DNA of 64,000 bases from positions 7,501 to 71,500 of the forward strand of contig CP119315.1 of the NCBI GenBank assembly GCA_029202845.1, given 5' to 3'. The notes below the pieces were generated by a model. It was not told the origin of the DNA. It was given only the letters and a program-made list of their open reading frames with translations, and did no database searches. Below, in pieces: positions 52,113 through 61,976 of this stretch; positions within the stretch are counted from its first letter, which is position 1; each line of letters begins with the position of its first letter. The DNA is from Candidatus Sphingomonas colombiensis. GTDB taxonomy: Bacteria; Pseudomonadota; Alphaproteobacteria; Sphingomonadales; Sphingomonadaceae. The position numbers and the translations under genes were made by a program.

Positions 52113-53248
52113 AGTTTTGCCTCCACAGCATCATGAAACTGGCGGATGCCCGCCTCCAGCGAACCCAGCGTCACACGCTCGATTGCGCCGGACTCCAGGC
52201 CCTCCTGCCCCAAAGCGGCGGCGCGGAAATCCTCGCTGCCGAACACGCCGCCATCGAGCAGCGCCCAGCTTTTTTCCCAATGCCGCAGCGCCTTTTCGGT
52301 CGCGGGCGGCTCTGGAATCAACATGAAATCCTCCACCAGCACCCGATCGTGCGCCTGTGGCATCATCACCATCAGGTTCACATAATCGGGGCTGACGATC
52401 AGCACTGTGCCGGGGAACATCTGATAGGTATAGGTGATCGCGGAGCGCAACGTCGGCCAGTCGCCGGCGCGCACCGCCGCCTCCTCCACATCGCGGCCAA
52501 CGGCGGAGCGCTGGTGCGGGCCGATCGTGTCTGCGGTCGATACGCCGTCCTTGAAGAACGGGCCGATCGTGTTCGCGTGGAGCCGCAGCACGTGATAGCT
52601 CTCAAGGAACGCATCCATGATGAGCTTCCAGTTCGCCGGCACATCATGCGTCCGCCGCTTGAACAGATGCAGCCCGGCAAGCCCGAAGGCATCGAAATCA
52701 TGCCCCAGCGCATCGGCCTCGGCGAAATCCGCAGCTTCGTCGAACGAGAACCAGATCAGGCCGCCAGCTTCACGCGTCGGCAGGCGTTTCAGGCCATATT
52801 CGTCCTTGTCGAGCCCCGGAAATGCGTCCGTACGTGGCAGGCCGGTCAGCCGCCCGTCGAGCGCATAGGTCCAGGCGTGATACGGGCAGACCAGCCGCGA
52901 CCCGCACACCACCTCCTCGCCCTCCACCAGCCGCGTCCCGCGATGGCGGCACACGTTGAGGAAGACATGCGCCTCCCCCGCCTTGTCGCGCGTGATGAGC
53001 AGCGGCTTGCCGAAGCCGTCATGCGGCACCGCCATGTTCGGCTCCGGCAACAATGCGGATGGCGCGATCACCAATGGCACGCGGGAGAAAATGCGCGCCT
53101 GCTCCGCCATATGCCGCGCGGGATCGGTATAGGCCGCCGCGTCGACATAAGTGATGCGCGGGGCGCGGGCGGTGCCCCCATCGGCCAGCGCAGCCGCGAG
53201 CGCGAGTTGCCCGGGCGTTGGCTGGAGGCGGCCGGCTGGTGCGTTCAT
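52109..53248 (-). CDS. Rieske aromatic ring-hydroxylating oxygenase alpha subunit
   Basis: A 379-residue oxygenase component. The Rieske 2Fe-2S site reads NVCRHRGTRLVEGEEVVCGS, then RLVCPYHAWTYALDGRLTGL (CxH and CxxH). The mononuclear iron site is in MDAFLESYHVLRLHANTIGP, with the two histidines. No beta subunit, ferredoxin or reductase gene adjoins it, so redox partners must come from elsewhere. It is coupled to the CitE-like lyase by a TTGA overlap. The substrate is unknown; it could be an aromatic acid, a betaine-like amine or a sterol. Confidence 0.88.
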   Translation of the reverse strand: MNAPAGRLQPTPGQLALAAALADGGTARAPRITYVDAAAYTDPARHMAEQARIFSRVPLVIAPSALLPEPNMAVPHDGFGKPLLITRDKAGEAHVFLNVCRHRGTRLVEGEEVVCGSRLVCPYHAWTYALDGRLTGLPRTDAFPGLDKDEYGLKRLPTREAGGLIWFSFDEAADFAEADALGHDFDAFGLAGLHLFKRRTHDVPANWKLIMDAFLESYHVLRLHANTIGPFFKDGVSTADTIGPHQRSAVGRDVEEAAVRAGDWPTLRSAITYTYQMFPGTVLIVSPDYVNLMVMMPQAHDRVLVEDFMLIPEPPATEKALRHWEKSWALLDGGVFGSEDFRAAALGQEGLESGAIERVTLGSLEAGIRQFHDAVEAKL

Positions 53249-53313
53249 GGCTGTCCTCTCGATCTTTTCCGGCTAAGTGTCGCGAAACCGCGCGCGGGGA
53301 GCAAGGGCAAGCG

Positions 53314-54645
53314 ATGAATATAGGCGTTGAGCGGACATGGGTCGATGGCGTGAAGCCCTATGCCGAAAAGGCCCCGCTCGCCGCGCTGGCGCTCGGCATC
53401 TCATCGGGCTTCCCCTATGCGATGATCGGCGCGACGCTTACCACCCGGCTGGCGCAGGACGGGATCGACAAGAAGACGGTCACCGCATTCAGCCTCGCCT
53501 TCCTCGTCTATAACCTCAAATTCCTGTGGGCCTGGGTGGTCGATGGCGTGCGGCTGCCGGTGATCGGGCGGCTGGGACAGCGCGTCTCATGGCTGCTTCT
53601 CGCGGGGGTGCTGGTGATCGCCGCGGTCGCCAACCTCGCCTTTGTCGATCCAAGAGCGGATATCGCCGCGACCGCGCTGGCGGCGATCCTCGTCGGGGCG
53701 GCGGGCGCCACGTTCGATATCGTGATCGATGCCTATCGCATCGAGATACTCGAGCCGCGCCAGCTCGGCGTCGGCGCGGGGATGAGCCAATATGGCTGGC
53801 GGATCGGTTCCGCCGGCGCGGGCGCGCTCGCGCTGGTGATCGCGGCGCGCGGCGGCTGGGAATATGCCTATCTCATCTGCGCCTGCTTCGCATTTCCCGC
53901 GATGCTCGCCGGATTGATCGTCGGCGAACCTGAGCGCCGACACGTGGTTGCGGAGCGCAAGGGGCTTTCTGCCGCGCTGGAGGCGATATGGCGGCCGTTC
54001 GTGCAATTCTTCGCGCGGCCCGGCGCGTTCGTGATCCTCGCCTTTATCCTGATCCACAAGATAGGCGACACGCTGGCGAACCTCACCTTCCGCCTGCTGT
54101 TCGACGATCTGAAATTCACCAATGACGAAATCGCCTTTTACGACGTGGGCCTGGGCTTCTGGGCCTATCTCGTCGGCATCTTCGTCGGCGGCATTCTTTA
54201 TGCGCGGATGGGGCTGAAGCGCTCGGTGTTGCTCGCGCTCGTCCTGATGATGGTGTCGAACCTGAGCTTCGCCGGCCTTGCCGCCGCCGGTCATTCAAAC
54301 CTCGGCATGGCGGGTGCGATCGGGTTCGAGAATTTCGCCAGCGGCTTCGGCGGGGTGGCGGTGGTCGCCTATTTCTCCGCGCTGTGCGATCTGCGCTTCA
54401 CGGCGGCGCAATATGCGCTGATCTCGGCCGCCGCGAGCATCCTTGGCCGGATCGTGACCGGCACCACGGCCGGTGGGCTGATCGAGGCGATGGGCTATGT
54501 GAACTTCTATCTGTTCACCACCATCATCGCGCTGCCCGGCGTGCTGCTGTTCTGGTGGATGAGCCACACCGGCATGATCGATCGCTCGATCGGCAGCGCG
54601 GGCACCACCGGCGAAGGCGACGTGCGGGAGGAAGAAGCGCTCTAA
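53314..54645 (+). CDS. AmpG-like MFS transporter
   Basis: A 443-residue membrane protein with about twelve helices. It resembles the PAT/AmpG family: ALALGISSGFPYAMIGATL, AFSLAFLVYNLKFLWAWVVD, the charged motif FDIVIDAYRIEILEPRQLGV, and FILIHKIGDTLANLTFRLLF. AmpG carries anhydro-muropeptides or acetyl-CoA in relatives. Here the location beside catabolic genes makes another substrate possible. The start ATG 53314 is preceded by AAGGG. It ends five bases before the convergent kdpD. Confidence 0.87.
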   Translation: MNIGVERTWVDGVKPYAEKAPLAALALGISSGFPYAMIGATLTTRLAQDGIDKKTVTAFSLAFLVYNLKFLWAWVVDGVRLPVIGRLGQRVSWLLLAGVLVIAAVANLAFVDPRADIAATALAAILVGAAGATFDIVIDAYRIEILEPRQLGVGAGMSQYGWRIGSAGAGALALVIAARGGWEYAYLICACFAFPAMLAGLIVGEPERRHVVAERKGLSAALEAIWRPFVQFFARPGAFVILAFILIHKIGDTLANLTFRLLFDDLKFTNDEIAFYDVGLGFWAYLVGIFVGGILYARMGLKRSVLLALVLMMVSNLSFAGLAAAGHSNLGMAGAIGFENFASGFGGVAVVAYFSALCDLRFTAAQYALISAAASILGRIVTGTTAGGLIEAMGYVNFYLFTTIIALPGVLLFWWMSHTGMIDRSIGSAGTTGEGDVREEEAL

Positions 54646-54650
54646 CCGCG

Positions 54651-57268
54651 CTATTTCAGATCGAAGTCCAGCGTGAACACCGCGCCGCCCTCGGCGGCGT
54701 CGCTGGCGCCGATCTTCACCCGCATCGCCTCCGCGAAGCTGCGTGCGATAGCGAGGCCGAGCCCACTGCCACCGCGACTGTCCGATCCGGTGCCGCGCGC
54801 GAAGGCATCGAACAGTGCCTCCGCCCCGCCCGGCGGCAGACCGGGCCCCTGATCTGCGATCGACAGCCGCACCCCTTGGGGTAAGCGGGCGCCGGCGATC
54901 GTCACCCGCCCCGCGCCATGCGTCGCGGCATTGGTCAGCAGATTGAGCAGGATATGATGCAGCAATCGCGGATCGGCCGGCACCAGCGGCAGATCGGGCG
55001 GCACGCGGAAATCGACCCGCGCGTCCGGCAGCAGATCGCGCACGTCATGCACCGCGCCGGCCACCGCGTCGGTCAGGTCGACCGGCTCGATCGCCGCCGC
55101 CAGTGTCCCGCTGTCGATCCGCACCATCTCGATCAGATTGGCGAGGAAACGCCTTAGCCGCGCCAGCTCCGCGCGCGCGATCACCACCGCTGGCTCGCCC
55201 GCATGATTTGCCGCGATCGCGTCGATCGCGGTGCTCACTGCCGTCAACGGCGTACGCAAATCGTGGCCGATCGAGGAAAGCAACGCGGAGCGCAGCCGAT
55301 CGCGCTCCTCGATCACCTTCACCTCGCGCAACTGGTCCTCCAGCCGCAGCCGCTCATGCGCCAGCGCCGCCTGCCCCAGCAACGTCGAGAGCAGCGTCGC
55401 GCGCGTCGCCGGCACCGGCGGCCCGCCGTCGTTTCGCGCCAGTGCGACCACGGCGAGCGTGCCCAGCGTTGTGCGCAGCGGGTGGAACTGCCAGTCCGCC
55501 GCGTTGAGCGTGCCGGTGTCGCATCCGGTCACCTCGCCCCGGCTCCACGCCCATTCGGCCGCCGCGCGATCGACCGGGCTAAGGTTAGGCGTATCGGGTG
55601 GACAGGCGGAGACGATCGCCAGCTTGCCCTCCGGCTCGGCCAGCAAGAGCACCGACACGTCAAGCGTCCGCGCCAGCTCGTTGCACACCGTATCGCCAGT
55701 CGTCTGCCAGTCCGAACAGCGCGCCAGCGCCTGCCCGAACGCAGCCACCGCCGCATTCTCAATCGCACTGCGCGCGCCGATCGAGGCGCGCACGCGCAGC
55801 CGGTCGGCAAGGCTCGCGACGAACACCGCGATCGCCAGCAGCACGATCACGGTCAGCACGCTCTGCGGATCGGCGATCGTGAAGGTGTAGATCGGCGGGA
55901 GGAAGAAGAAATTATAGGCGAGCCCGGCGAGCGCTCCGGTCGCGATCCCAGGCCAGCGCCCGAACAATAGCGAGATCAGGATCACCGGCAGCAGATAGAT
56001 GAGATCGATCGCCCCAGTGCCGATCACCGGCTCCACCACCGTCGCCAGCGCCGTGGTGGCCGCCACCGCCGCCACGCCCGCGCCCATCCCGCGCCAGTCG
56101 ATCTGCCGCGACACCCGTTCCGGGCGAGTAGGCGGCGCGACCTCCGATGGAATGACATGCACCGCCAGCCCCTCGCTGTGGCGCAGCAATTGTTCGACCA
56201 CCGATCCATGACGCAGCTCGAACCACCAGCTTCGCCGTGAGCGTCCGAGCACAAGCTGCGTCGCGCGCATCCCCTCGATATGCGTCGTCAGCCCCTCCAT
56301 CACCGTTTCCGCCGGCACGCTGGCGATGGTGGCCCCAAGGCTCGCCGCGAGTTGCAGCGCCTCCGCTACACGGCGCCGGTCGTCCGCCCCGAACGCCGCC
56401 GAGCGCGGCGTTTCGATATGCGCCGCCTGCCATGGCGCGCGCAGCGCGTCCGCCAGGCGCTTGCCCGCGCGGACCAGCGCATCGCCGCCGGGAAGCTCGC
56501 TCACCGCCACCAGCACGCGCTCGCCGCCGGCGAAAGTGCCCGAGACGGCGTGCGCATCGAGGAAATCCACGAGGCTGCGGTCGACACTCTGCGCCGCACG
56601 ACGCAGCGCCATCTCTCGCAGCGCGGAGAGGTTTTCCTTGGAAAAAAAGTGCCCCAGCGCGCGCGTCGCTTCGGCCGGGACATAAACCTTGCCCTCCTTC
56701 AGCCGCTCGATCAGCTCATCGGGCGGCAGATCGACCACCTCGATCTCCGCGCCTTCCAGTACGTGATCGGGCACCGTCTCGCGGATGCGCACCGCGGGTG
56801 AAGCTCGCCACCACATCGCCCAGGCTTTCGACATGCTGGATGTTGAGCGTGGTATGTACGTCGATCCCGGCGTCGAGCAGTTCCTGCACGTCCTGCCAGC
56901 GTTTGGCGTGCCGGCAGCCTTCGGCATTGGTGTGGGCCAGTTCGTCGACCAGTGCGAGGCGCGGCGCGCGCGCCAGCACCGCATCGAGATCCATCTCCTC
57001 CAGCACATGCCCCGCGATGCTCGATCCGCTGGCGCGGGATCACCGGCAGCGGCGCGACGAGCCGCTGGGTGTCCGCGCGCCCGTGCGTTTCGACCACCGC
57101 GATCACCACGTCGACCCCGGCGGCAAGGCGCTCCGCCCCCTCCCGCAGCATCTCGAATGTCTTGCCGACGCCGGGGGCCGCGCCGAGGAATATCTTCAGC
57201 CGCCCGCGCTTCTCCCGCGCGGCGGCGCGGAGCAAGGCTTCCGGCGATGGGCGGCGATCGGTCAACAC
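54651..57268 (-). pseudogene. kdpD: KdpD sensor histidine kinase, frameshifted near the 5' end (probable sequence indels)
   Basis: A potassium/turgor-sensing kinase of about 870 residues. The KdpD N-domain has LKIFLGAAPGVGKTFEMLRE, VVIAVVETHGRADT and LALVDELAHTNAEGCRHAKR (Walker B). The USP domain, four membrane helices near residues 390-500, a GAF-like region and the kinase core (SSIGHDLRTPLTAVSTAID, LLNLLTNAATHGAG, GGSGLGLAIARSF) follow. Two indels break the frame: one in the G run near 57010-57013 and one near 56800. TTG 57265, six bases from AAGGAG, or GTG 57268 starts it. It is divergent from kdpF. Confidence 0.85.
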
Positions 57269-57329
57269 TTGCTCCTTGCAACCCAAGGTTGGCGGAAAAC
57301 AGCGCCGGAATCACCCATTAGCGCGCGAT

Positions 57330-57382
57330 CTTTACGCGATCCTTATGCGAAACACCCGTTTTCCCCCGCGAAACCTTATGCG
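57330..57382. promoter_or_regulatory. Phased direct repeats, candidate KdpE operator
   Basis: CTTTACGCG (57330), CCTTATGCG (57341) and CCTTATGCG (57374) start 11 and 33 bases apart, so all face one side of the helix. They lie between divergent kdpD and the kdpF-side genes. OmpR-family regulators such as KdpE bind direct repeats spaced about one turn. The role is inferred. Confidence 0.45.
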
Positions 57383-57436
57383 CCCGCGCCCTAATTGATG
57401 CACCGACGCCGCATCCCGCGGCCGCGAGGCATCCTC

Positions 57437-57520
57437 ATGTCCGATCTTCTGTGGCTTGCAGTGCTGGGTGGGCTGTTCCTGCTCACCATCGTCTTCGTGC
57501 GCCTTTGCGACGTGGCGTGA
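57437..57520 (+). CDS. Tiny membrane peptide upstream of kdpF
   Basis: A 27-residue ORF: SDLLWLAVLGGLFLLTIV then FVRLCDVA. It is one hydrophobic helix with a charged end. It stops four bases before kdpF and lies within the kdp transcript. Short ORFs of similar type precede kdpF in other bacteria as far as I recall, which I cannot check. No Shine-Dalgarno stronger than CGAGG is visible. Confidence 0.5.
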   Translation: MSDLLWLAVLGGLFLLTIVFVRLCDVA

Positions 57521-57524
57521 CACG

Positions 57525-57614
57525 ATGACGATCCATCTGTGGCTTGCCGGCCTCACCGCCCTCGCATTGCTCGCCTATCTCGTCGCCGTCCTCGTGCGGC
57601 CGGAGCGGTTCTGA
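57525..57614 (+). CDS. kdpF: K(+)-transporting ATPase subunit F
   Basis: A 29-residue single-helix peptide, IHLWLAGLTALALLAYLV followed by AVLVRPERF. The ending with PERF is the family mark, and the position just before kdpA confirms it. KdpF stabilises the KdpABC complex. Its stop is one base from the kdpA ATG. Confidence 0.82.
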   Translation: MTIHLWLAGLTALALLAYLVAVLVRPERF

Positions 57615-57615
57615 C

Positions 57616-59320
57616 ATGACCGCGCAGGGCTGGGCATTGATCGCCCTTTTCATCGCTATCCTCGGCGTCACCACCAAACCGATCGGGTTGTGGCTGTTCG
57701 CGCTTTATGAAGGACGGCGCACCCCGCTTCATGTCGTGCTGGGGCCGGTCGAGCGTGGCTTCTACCGGCTATCCGGCGTCGATCCCGCGAAGGAACAGGG
57801 CTGGCGCGCCTATGCGTTGCATATGCTGCTGTTCCAGCTCGCGACCGCGCTGCTGACCTATTTCCTGCTTCGCGTGCAGGGATGGCTGCCGCTTAACCCG
57901 CGCGGCCTGCCGGGCCTTGGCGCGGATGGCGCGATGAACGCGGCGATCTCGTTCGTCACCAACACCAACTGGCAATGCTATGGCGGCGAGAGCACCGTGT
58001 CCTACCTCAGCCAGATGCTCGGCGCTGACGATCCACAACTTCCTCTCGGCCGCAACCGGCATCGCGATCGCGTTCGCATTGTTCCGCGGGTTCGCGCGCC
58101 GCGATGCGCGACGGTCGGCAATTTCTGGGCCGATCTGACGCGCGTCACGCTCTACGTCCTGCTGCCGATCTGCGTCGTCTATGCGCTGTATCTGTCTGGC
58201 CGGCGTGCCGCAGACCTTCGCCGCCTCGTCGATGCGCACACCCTGGAGGGCGCGAAGCAGACGATCGCTCTCGGCCCGGTCGCCAGCCAGGATCGCGATC
58301 AAGATGCTCGGCACCAATGGCGGCGGCTTCTTCAACGCCAATTCCGCGCATCCGTTCGAGAACCCGACCGCGCTGACCAACCTTGTCCAGATGCTGTCGA
58401 TCTTCGCTGCATCGGCGCCGGCCTTACCTACACTTTCGGCCAGGCGGTGGACGAACGCGGCAGGGCTGGGCGATCCTCGCCGCGATGGGCGATCCTGTTC
58501 CTCGTCGGCGTCGACGGTCGCTTATGGCAGGACGGCGCATTCCACGCCGCTGATGCACCGCTCGGCATCGCCGGCGGCAATATGGAGGGCAAGGAGGTGC
58601 GCTTCGGCGTCATCGGCTCCGCGCTGTTCGCGGTGGTCGACGACGGCGGCCTCATGCGGCGCGGTCAATGCCATGCACGACAGCTTTACGGCGCTGGGCG
58701 GCATGATCCCGATGTTCAACATGCAGCTGGGCGAGGTCGTCGTCGGCGGCGTCGGCGCGGGCATCTACGGCTTCCTGCTGTTCGCGATCCTCGCCGTGTT
58801 CGTCGCCGGGCTGATGGTGGGCCGCACGCCGGAATATGTCGGCAAGAAGATCGAGGCGCGCGAGGTGAAGCTCGCCGTGCTGGCGATGCGGTGCTGCCGC
58901 TGATGATCCTCGGCTGCAGCGCGATCGCGGCGTCTCGCCCGCCGGGCTCGCCGGGCCGCTCAACAAGCGGGCCGCACGGCTTCTCGGAGATGCTCTACGC
59001 CTTCTCCTCGGCCACGGCCAACAACGGCTCGGCCTTCGCAGGGCTGAGCGCGGGCACACCGTTCTACAATCGGCTGCTCGGCGTCGCGATGTGGATCGGG
59101 CGCTTCTTCATCATCGTGCCGATGCTGGCGATCGCGGCAGCCTCGCGGCGCAAGAACGCATACGCCCGAGCACCGGCACGTTCCCCACCACCGGTGCCGC
59201 TGTTCGTCGGGCTGCTCGTCGGCGATCATCCTGATCGTCGGCGGCCTCACCTTCCTGCCCGGCCTCGCGCTGGGCCCGATCGCCGATCATCTCACCGGCA
59301 CCGCCGGTCAGCTCTTCTGA
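57616..59320 (+). pseudogene. kdpA: KdpA potassium-binding subunit, many frameshifts (probable sequence indels)
   Basis: The potassium channel-like subunit, about 565 residues once repaired. Recognised pieces in order, in changing frames: ILGVTTKPIGLWLFALYEG, NAAISFVTNTNWQCYGGEST (first selectivity loop), KMLGTNGGGFFNANSAHPFE, LFAVV...SCGAVNAMHDSFTALGG, GRTPEYVGKKIEAREVKL, SSATANNGSAFAGLSAGTPF and the end ADHLTGTAGQLF. I count about a dozen single-base insertions and deletions, for example near 58024, 58110, 58202, 58289 and 58645. Conserved residues lie between every pair of indels, so sequence error is likelier than decay. If real, Kdp would be dead. Confidence 0.82.
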
Positions 59321-59333
59321 AGGCTGTCACATC

Positions 59334-61366
59334 ATGGCCACCGCAACCTCGATGTTCTCCCCCGCGCTCGTGATGCCCGCGATCGGCGATGCCTTTCGCA
59401 AGCTCGATCCGCGTGCGCTGGTGAAAAACCCGATCCTTTTCGTCACCGCCTGTGTCGCTTTGTTGCTCACTCTATTCCTCGTCATCGGCGGCGAGCAGGT
59501 GTCGATCGGCTTCCTCGCGCAGCTCATCGTGTGGCTGTGGCTGACGGTGCTATTCGGCACGTTCGCCGAGGCGCTGGCGGAGGGGCGCGGCCGTGCGCAG
59601 GCCGCGTCGCTGCGCGCCACCAAGTCGGAGCTGCGCGCAAAACTGCTCACCGGCATCGGCGAAACATGGGAATTGGTCGCCGCCACCCAGCTTGAGAAAG
59701 GCGAGCTGGTGCTGGTCGAAACCGGCGACCTGATCCCAGCCGACGGCGAGGTGGTGTACGGCGTAGCTAGCGTCAACGAAGCCGCGATCACCGGCGAAAG
59801 CGCGCCCGTAATCCGCGAGGCCGGTGGCGATCGTTCCGCCGTCACCGCCGGTACGCGCGTCATCTCCGATCGGATCAAAGTGCGCGTCACCGCCGAGCCG
59901 GGGCACGGCTTCCTCGATCGCATGATCGCGCTGGTCGAAGGAGCGGAGCGGCAGAAGACGCCGAATGAGGTGGCGCTCACCATACTGCTCGTCGGCCTGA
60001 CGATCATCTTCCTGATCGCGGTCGGCACGATCCCGAGCTTCGCTCATTATGCCGGCGGCAGCGTGCCAGTGGCGATCCTCGCCGCGTTGCTGATCACGCT
60101 GATCCCCACCACCATCGCGGCACTCCTTTCCGCGATCGGCATCGCGGGCATGGACCGGCTGGTTCGGTTCAACGTGCTCGCCAAATCCGGTCGTGCGGTG
60201 GAGGCGGCGGGCGATTGCGACGTGCTGCTGCTCGACAAGACCGGCACTATCACGATCGGCGATCGGCAGGCCAATGCGTTCAGCCCGCTCACGGGCATCG
60301 ACGAACATGCGCTGGCCGAGGCCGCGTTGCTCGCCAGCCTTGCCGACGAAACGCCGGAAGGCCGCTCGATCGTCGCGCTCGCGCGGGAGAGGTTCGGGCT
60401 GTCGCAGCCGCTGCCCGAAGGCGCCGAGGTGATCCCCTTCACCGCGCAGACGCGACTCTCTGGTCTCAGCTTCGGCGGTGATCTCGTGCAGAAGGGCGCC
60501 GTCGATTCAATCCTGCGTGCCCACCCCGATCTCGCTGGCACCGTCGCCGCCACCGAGCTGCGGCAATCGACCGATGAGATCGCCCGCGCCGGACGGACCC
60601 CGCTCGCGGTGGTCCGCAACGGGCGGCTGCTCGGGTGCGGTCGCGCTCAAGGACGTAGTGAAGGCCGGCGTCCGCGAGCGTTTCGCGGAGCTGCGTCGCA
60701 TGGGCATCCGCACCGTGATGATCACCGGCGACAACCCGCTCACCGCTGCCGCGATCGCCGCCGAAGCCGGCGTCGACGATTTCCTCGCCGAGGCGACACC
60801 CGAGGATAAGCTCGCGCTGATCCGCACGCGAGCAGCATGGCGGCAAGCCTCGTCGCCATGTGCGGCGACGGCACCAACGATGCCCCAGCGCTCGCACAGG
60901 CAGACGTCGGCGTCGCGATGAACACCGGTACCCAGGCCGCGCGCGAGGCGGGCAATATGGTCGACCTCGACAGCGACCCGACCAAACTGATCGAGATCGT
61001 CGGGCTCGGGCAAACAGCTGCTGATGACGCGCGGCGCGCTTGACCACCTTCTCGGTCGCCAATGACGTAGCCAAATACTTCGCGATCATTCCGGCGATGT
61101 TCGTCGCGCTCTATCCCGGGCTCGCCGTGCTCAACGTGATGCGCCTCGCGAGCCCGCGCAGCGCGATCCTGTCCGCGATCATTTTCAACGCGCTGATCAT
61201 TCCGGCGCTGGTGCCGCTGGCGCTGCGCGGCGTGCGTTACAAGCCGATGGGCGCGGGACCGATGCTAGCGCGCAATCTGGCGATTTACGGTGTCGGTGGG
61301 CTGGCTGCGCCCTTCGTCGGTATCAAGCTGATCGATCTCGCGGTCAGCGCACTCCATCTCGTCTGA
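59334..61366 (+). pseudogene. kdpB: KdpB P-type ATPase subunit, frameshifted in the second half (probable sequence indels)
   Basis: The ATP-hydrolysing subunit, about 675 residues. The first 434 codons are intact and include NEAAITGESAPVIREAGGDR, TIAALLSAIGIAGMDRLVRF and the phosphorylation site LLLDKTGTITIGDRQ. From about 60637 the frame changes: AVALKDVVKAGVRERFAELR, TVMITGDNPLTAAAIAAEAG, VAMCGDGTNDAPALAQADVG and FSVANDVAKYFAIIPAMFVA lie in separate frames. Five single-base insertions (about 60637, 60827, 60867, 61007, 61039) explain all of it. ATG 59334 is 13 bases after kdpA. Confidence 0.85.
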
Positions 61367-61378
61367 AGGCTCCGCCCC

Positions 61379-61966
61379 ATGTTGAACGACATCAAATCCG
61401 GCCTGCGCCCCGCGCTGATGCTTACGCTGCTGTTCGCTCTCTTGCTCGGCCTCGCCTATCCGGCACTGATCACCGGCGTCGGGCAACTCATCTTCCCGTG
61501 GCAGGCCAATGGCAGCGTTGTACGCGATACGCACGGACGGGTGATCGGTTCGGCGATCATCGGCCAGCAATTCGCTAGCCCGGCCTATTTCCATGGCCGT
61601 CCCTCCGCCGCCGGCAAAGGCTATGACCCGCTCGCGTCTGGAGGATCGAACTACGGCCCCGCCGCCAGGCCGCTGGCGGATCGGCTCCGCGCGGACATTT
61701 CCACCAATCGCACATCACCGGACGAGACGGCTCCTCCTGCCGATCTGGTGACTGCCTCCGCCTCGGGGCTCGATCCCGATATCAGCCCTGAGGCGGCCTT
61801 GTATCAAACAACGCGCGTCGCCGCGGCGCGCCACATGGATCTCGCGACGGTCCGCGCATTGGTCGATCGGCATGTGCAGCGCCCCCTGCTCGGCTTCATC
61901 GGCGAGCCGCGCGTCAACGTGCTGGCGCTCAACCGCGCGCTCGACGCCGCCGCGCCGCGATCGTAA
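61379..61966 (+). CDS. kdpC: K(+)-transporting ATPase subunit C
   Basis: A 195-residue inner-membrane subunit that raises ATP affinity of KdpB. An N-terminal anchor (ALMLTLLFALLLGLAYPAL) leads to VRDTHGRVIGSAIIGQQFAS and YFHGRPSAAGKGYDPLASGG. VTASASGLDPDISPEAALYQ and RVNVLALNRALDA end it. Unlike kdpA and kdpB it reads cleanly. Confidence 0.94.
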   Translation: MLNDIKSGLRPALMLTLLFALLLGLAYPALITGVGQLIFPWQANGSVVRDTHGRVIGSAIIGQQFASPAYFHGRPSAAGKGYDPLASGGSNYGPAARPLADRLRADISTNRTSPDETAPPADLVTASASGLDPDISPEAALYQTTRVAAARHMDLATVRALVDRHVQRPLLGFIGEPRVNVLALNRALDAAAPRS

Positions 61967-61976
61967 CAAGTTGCGG

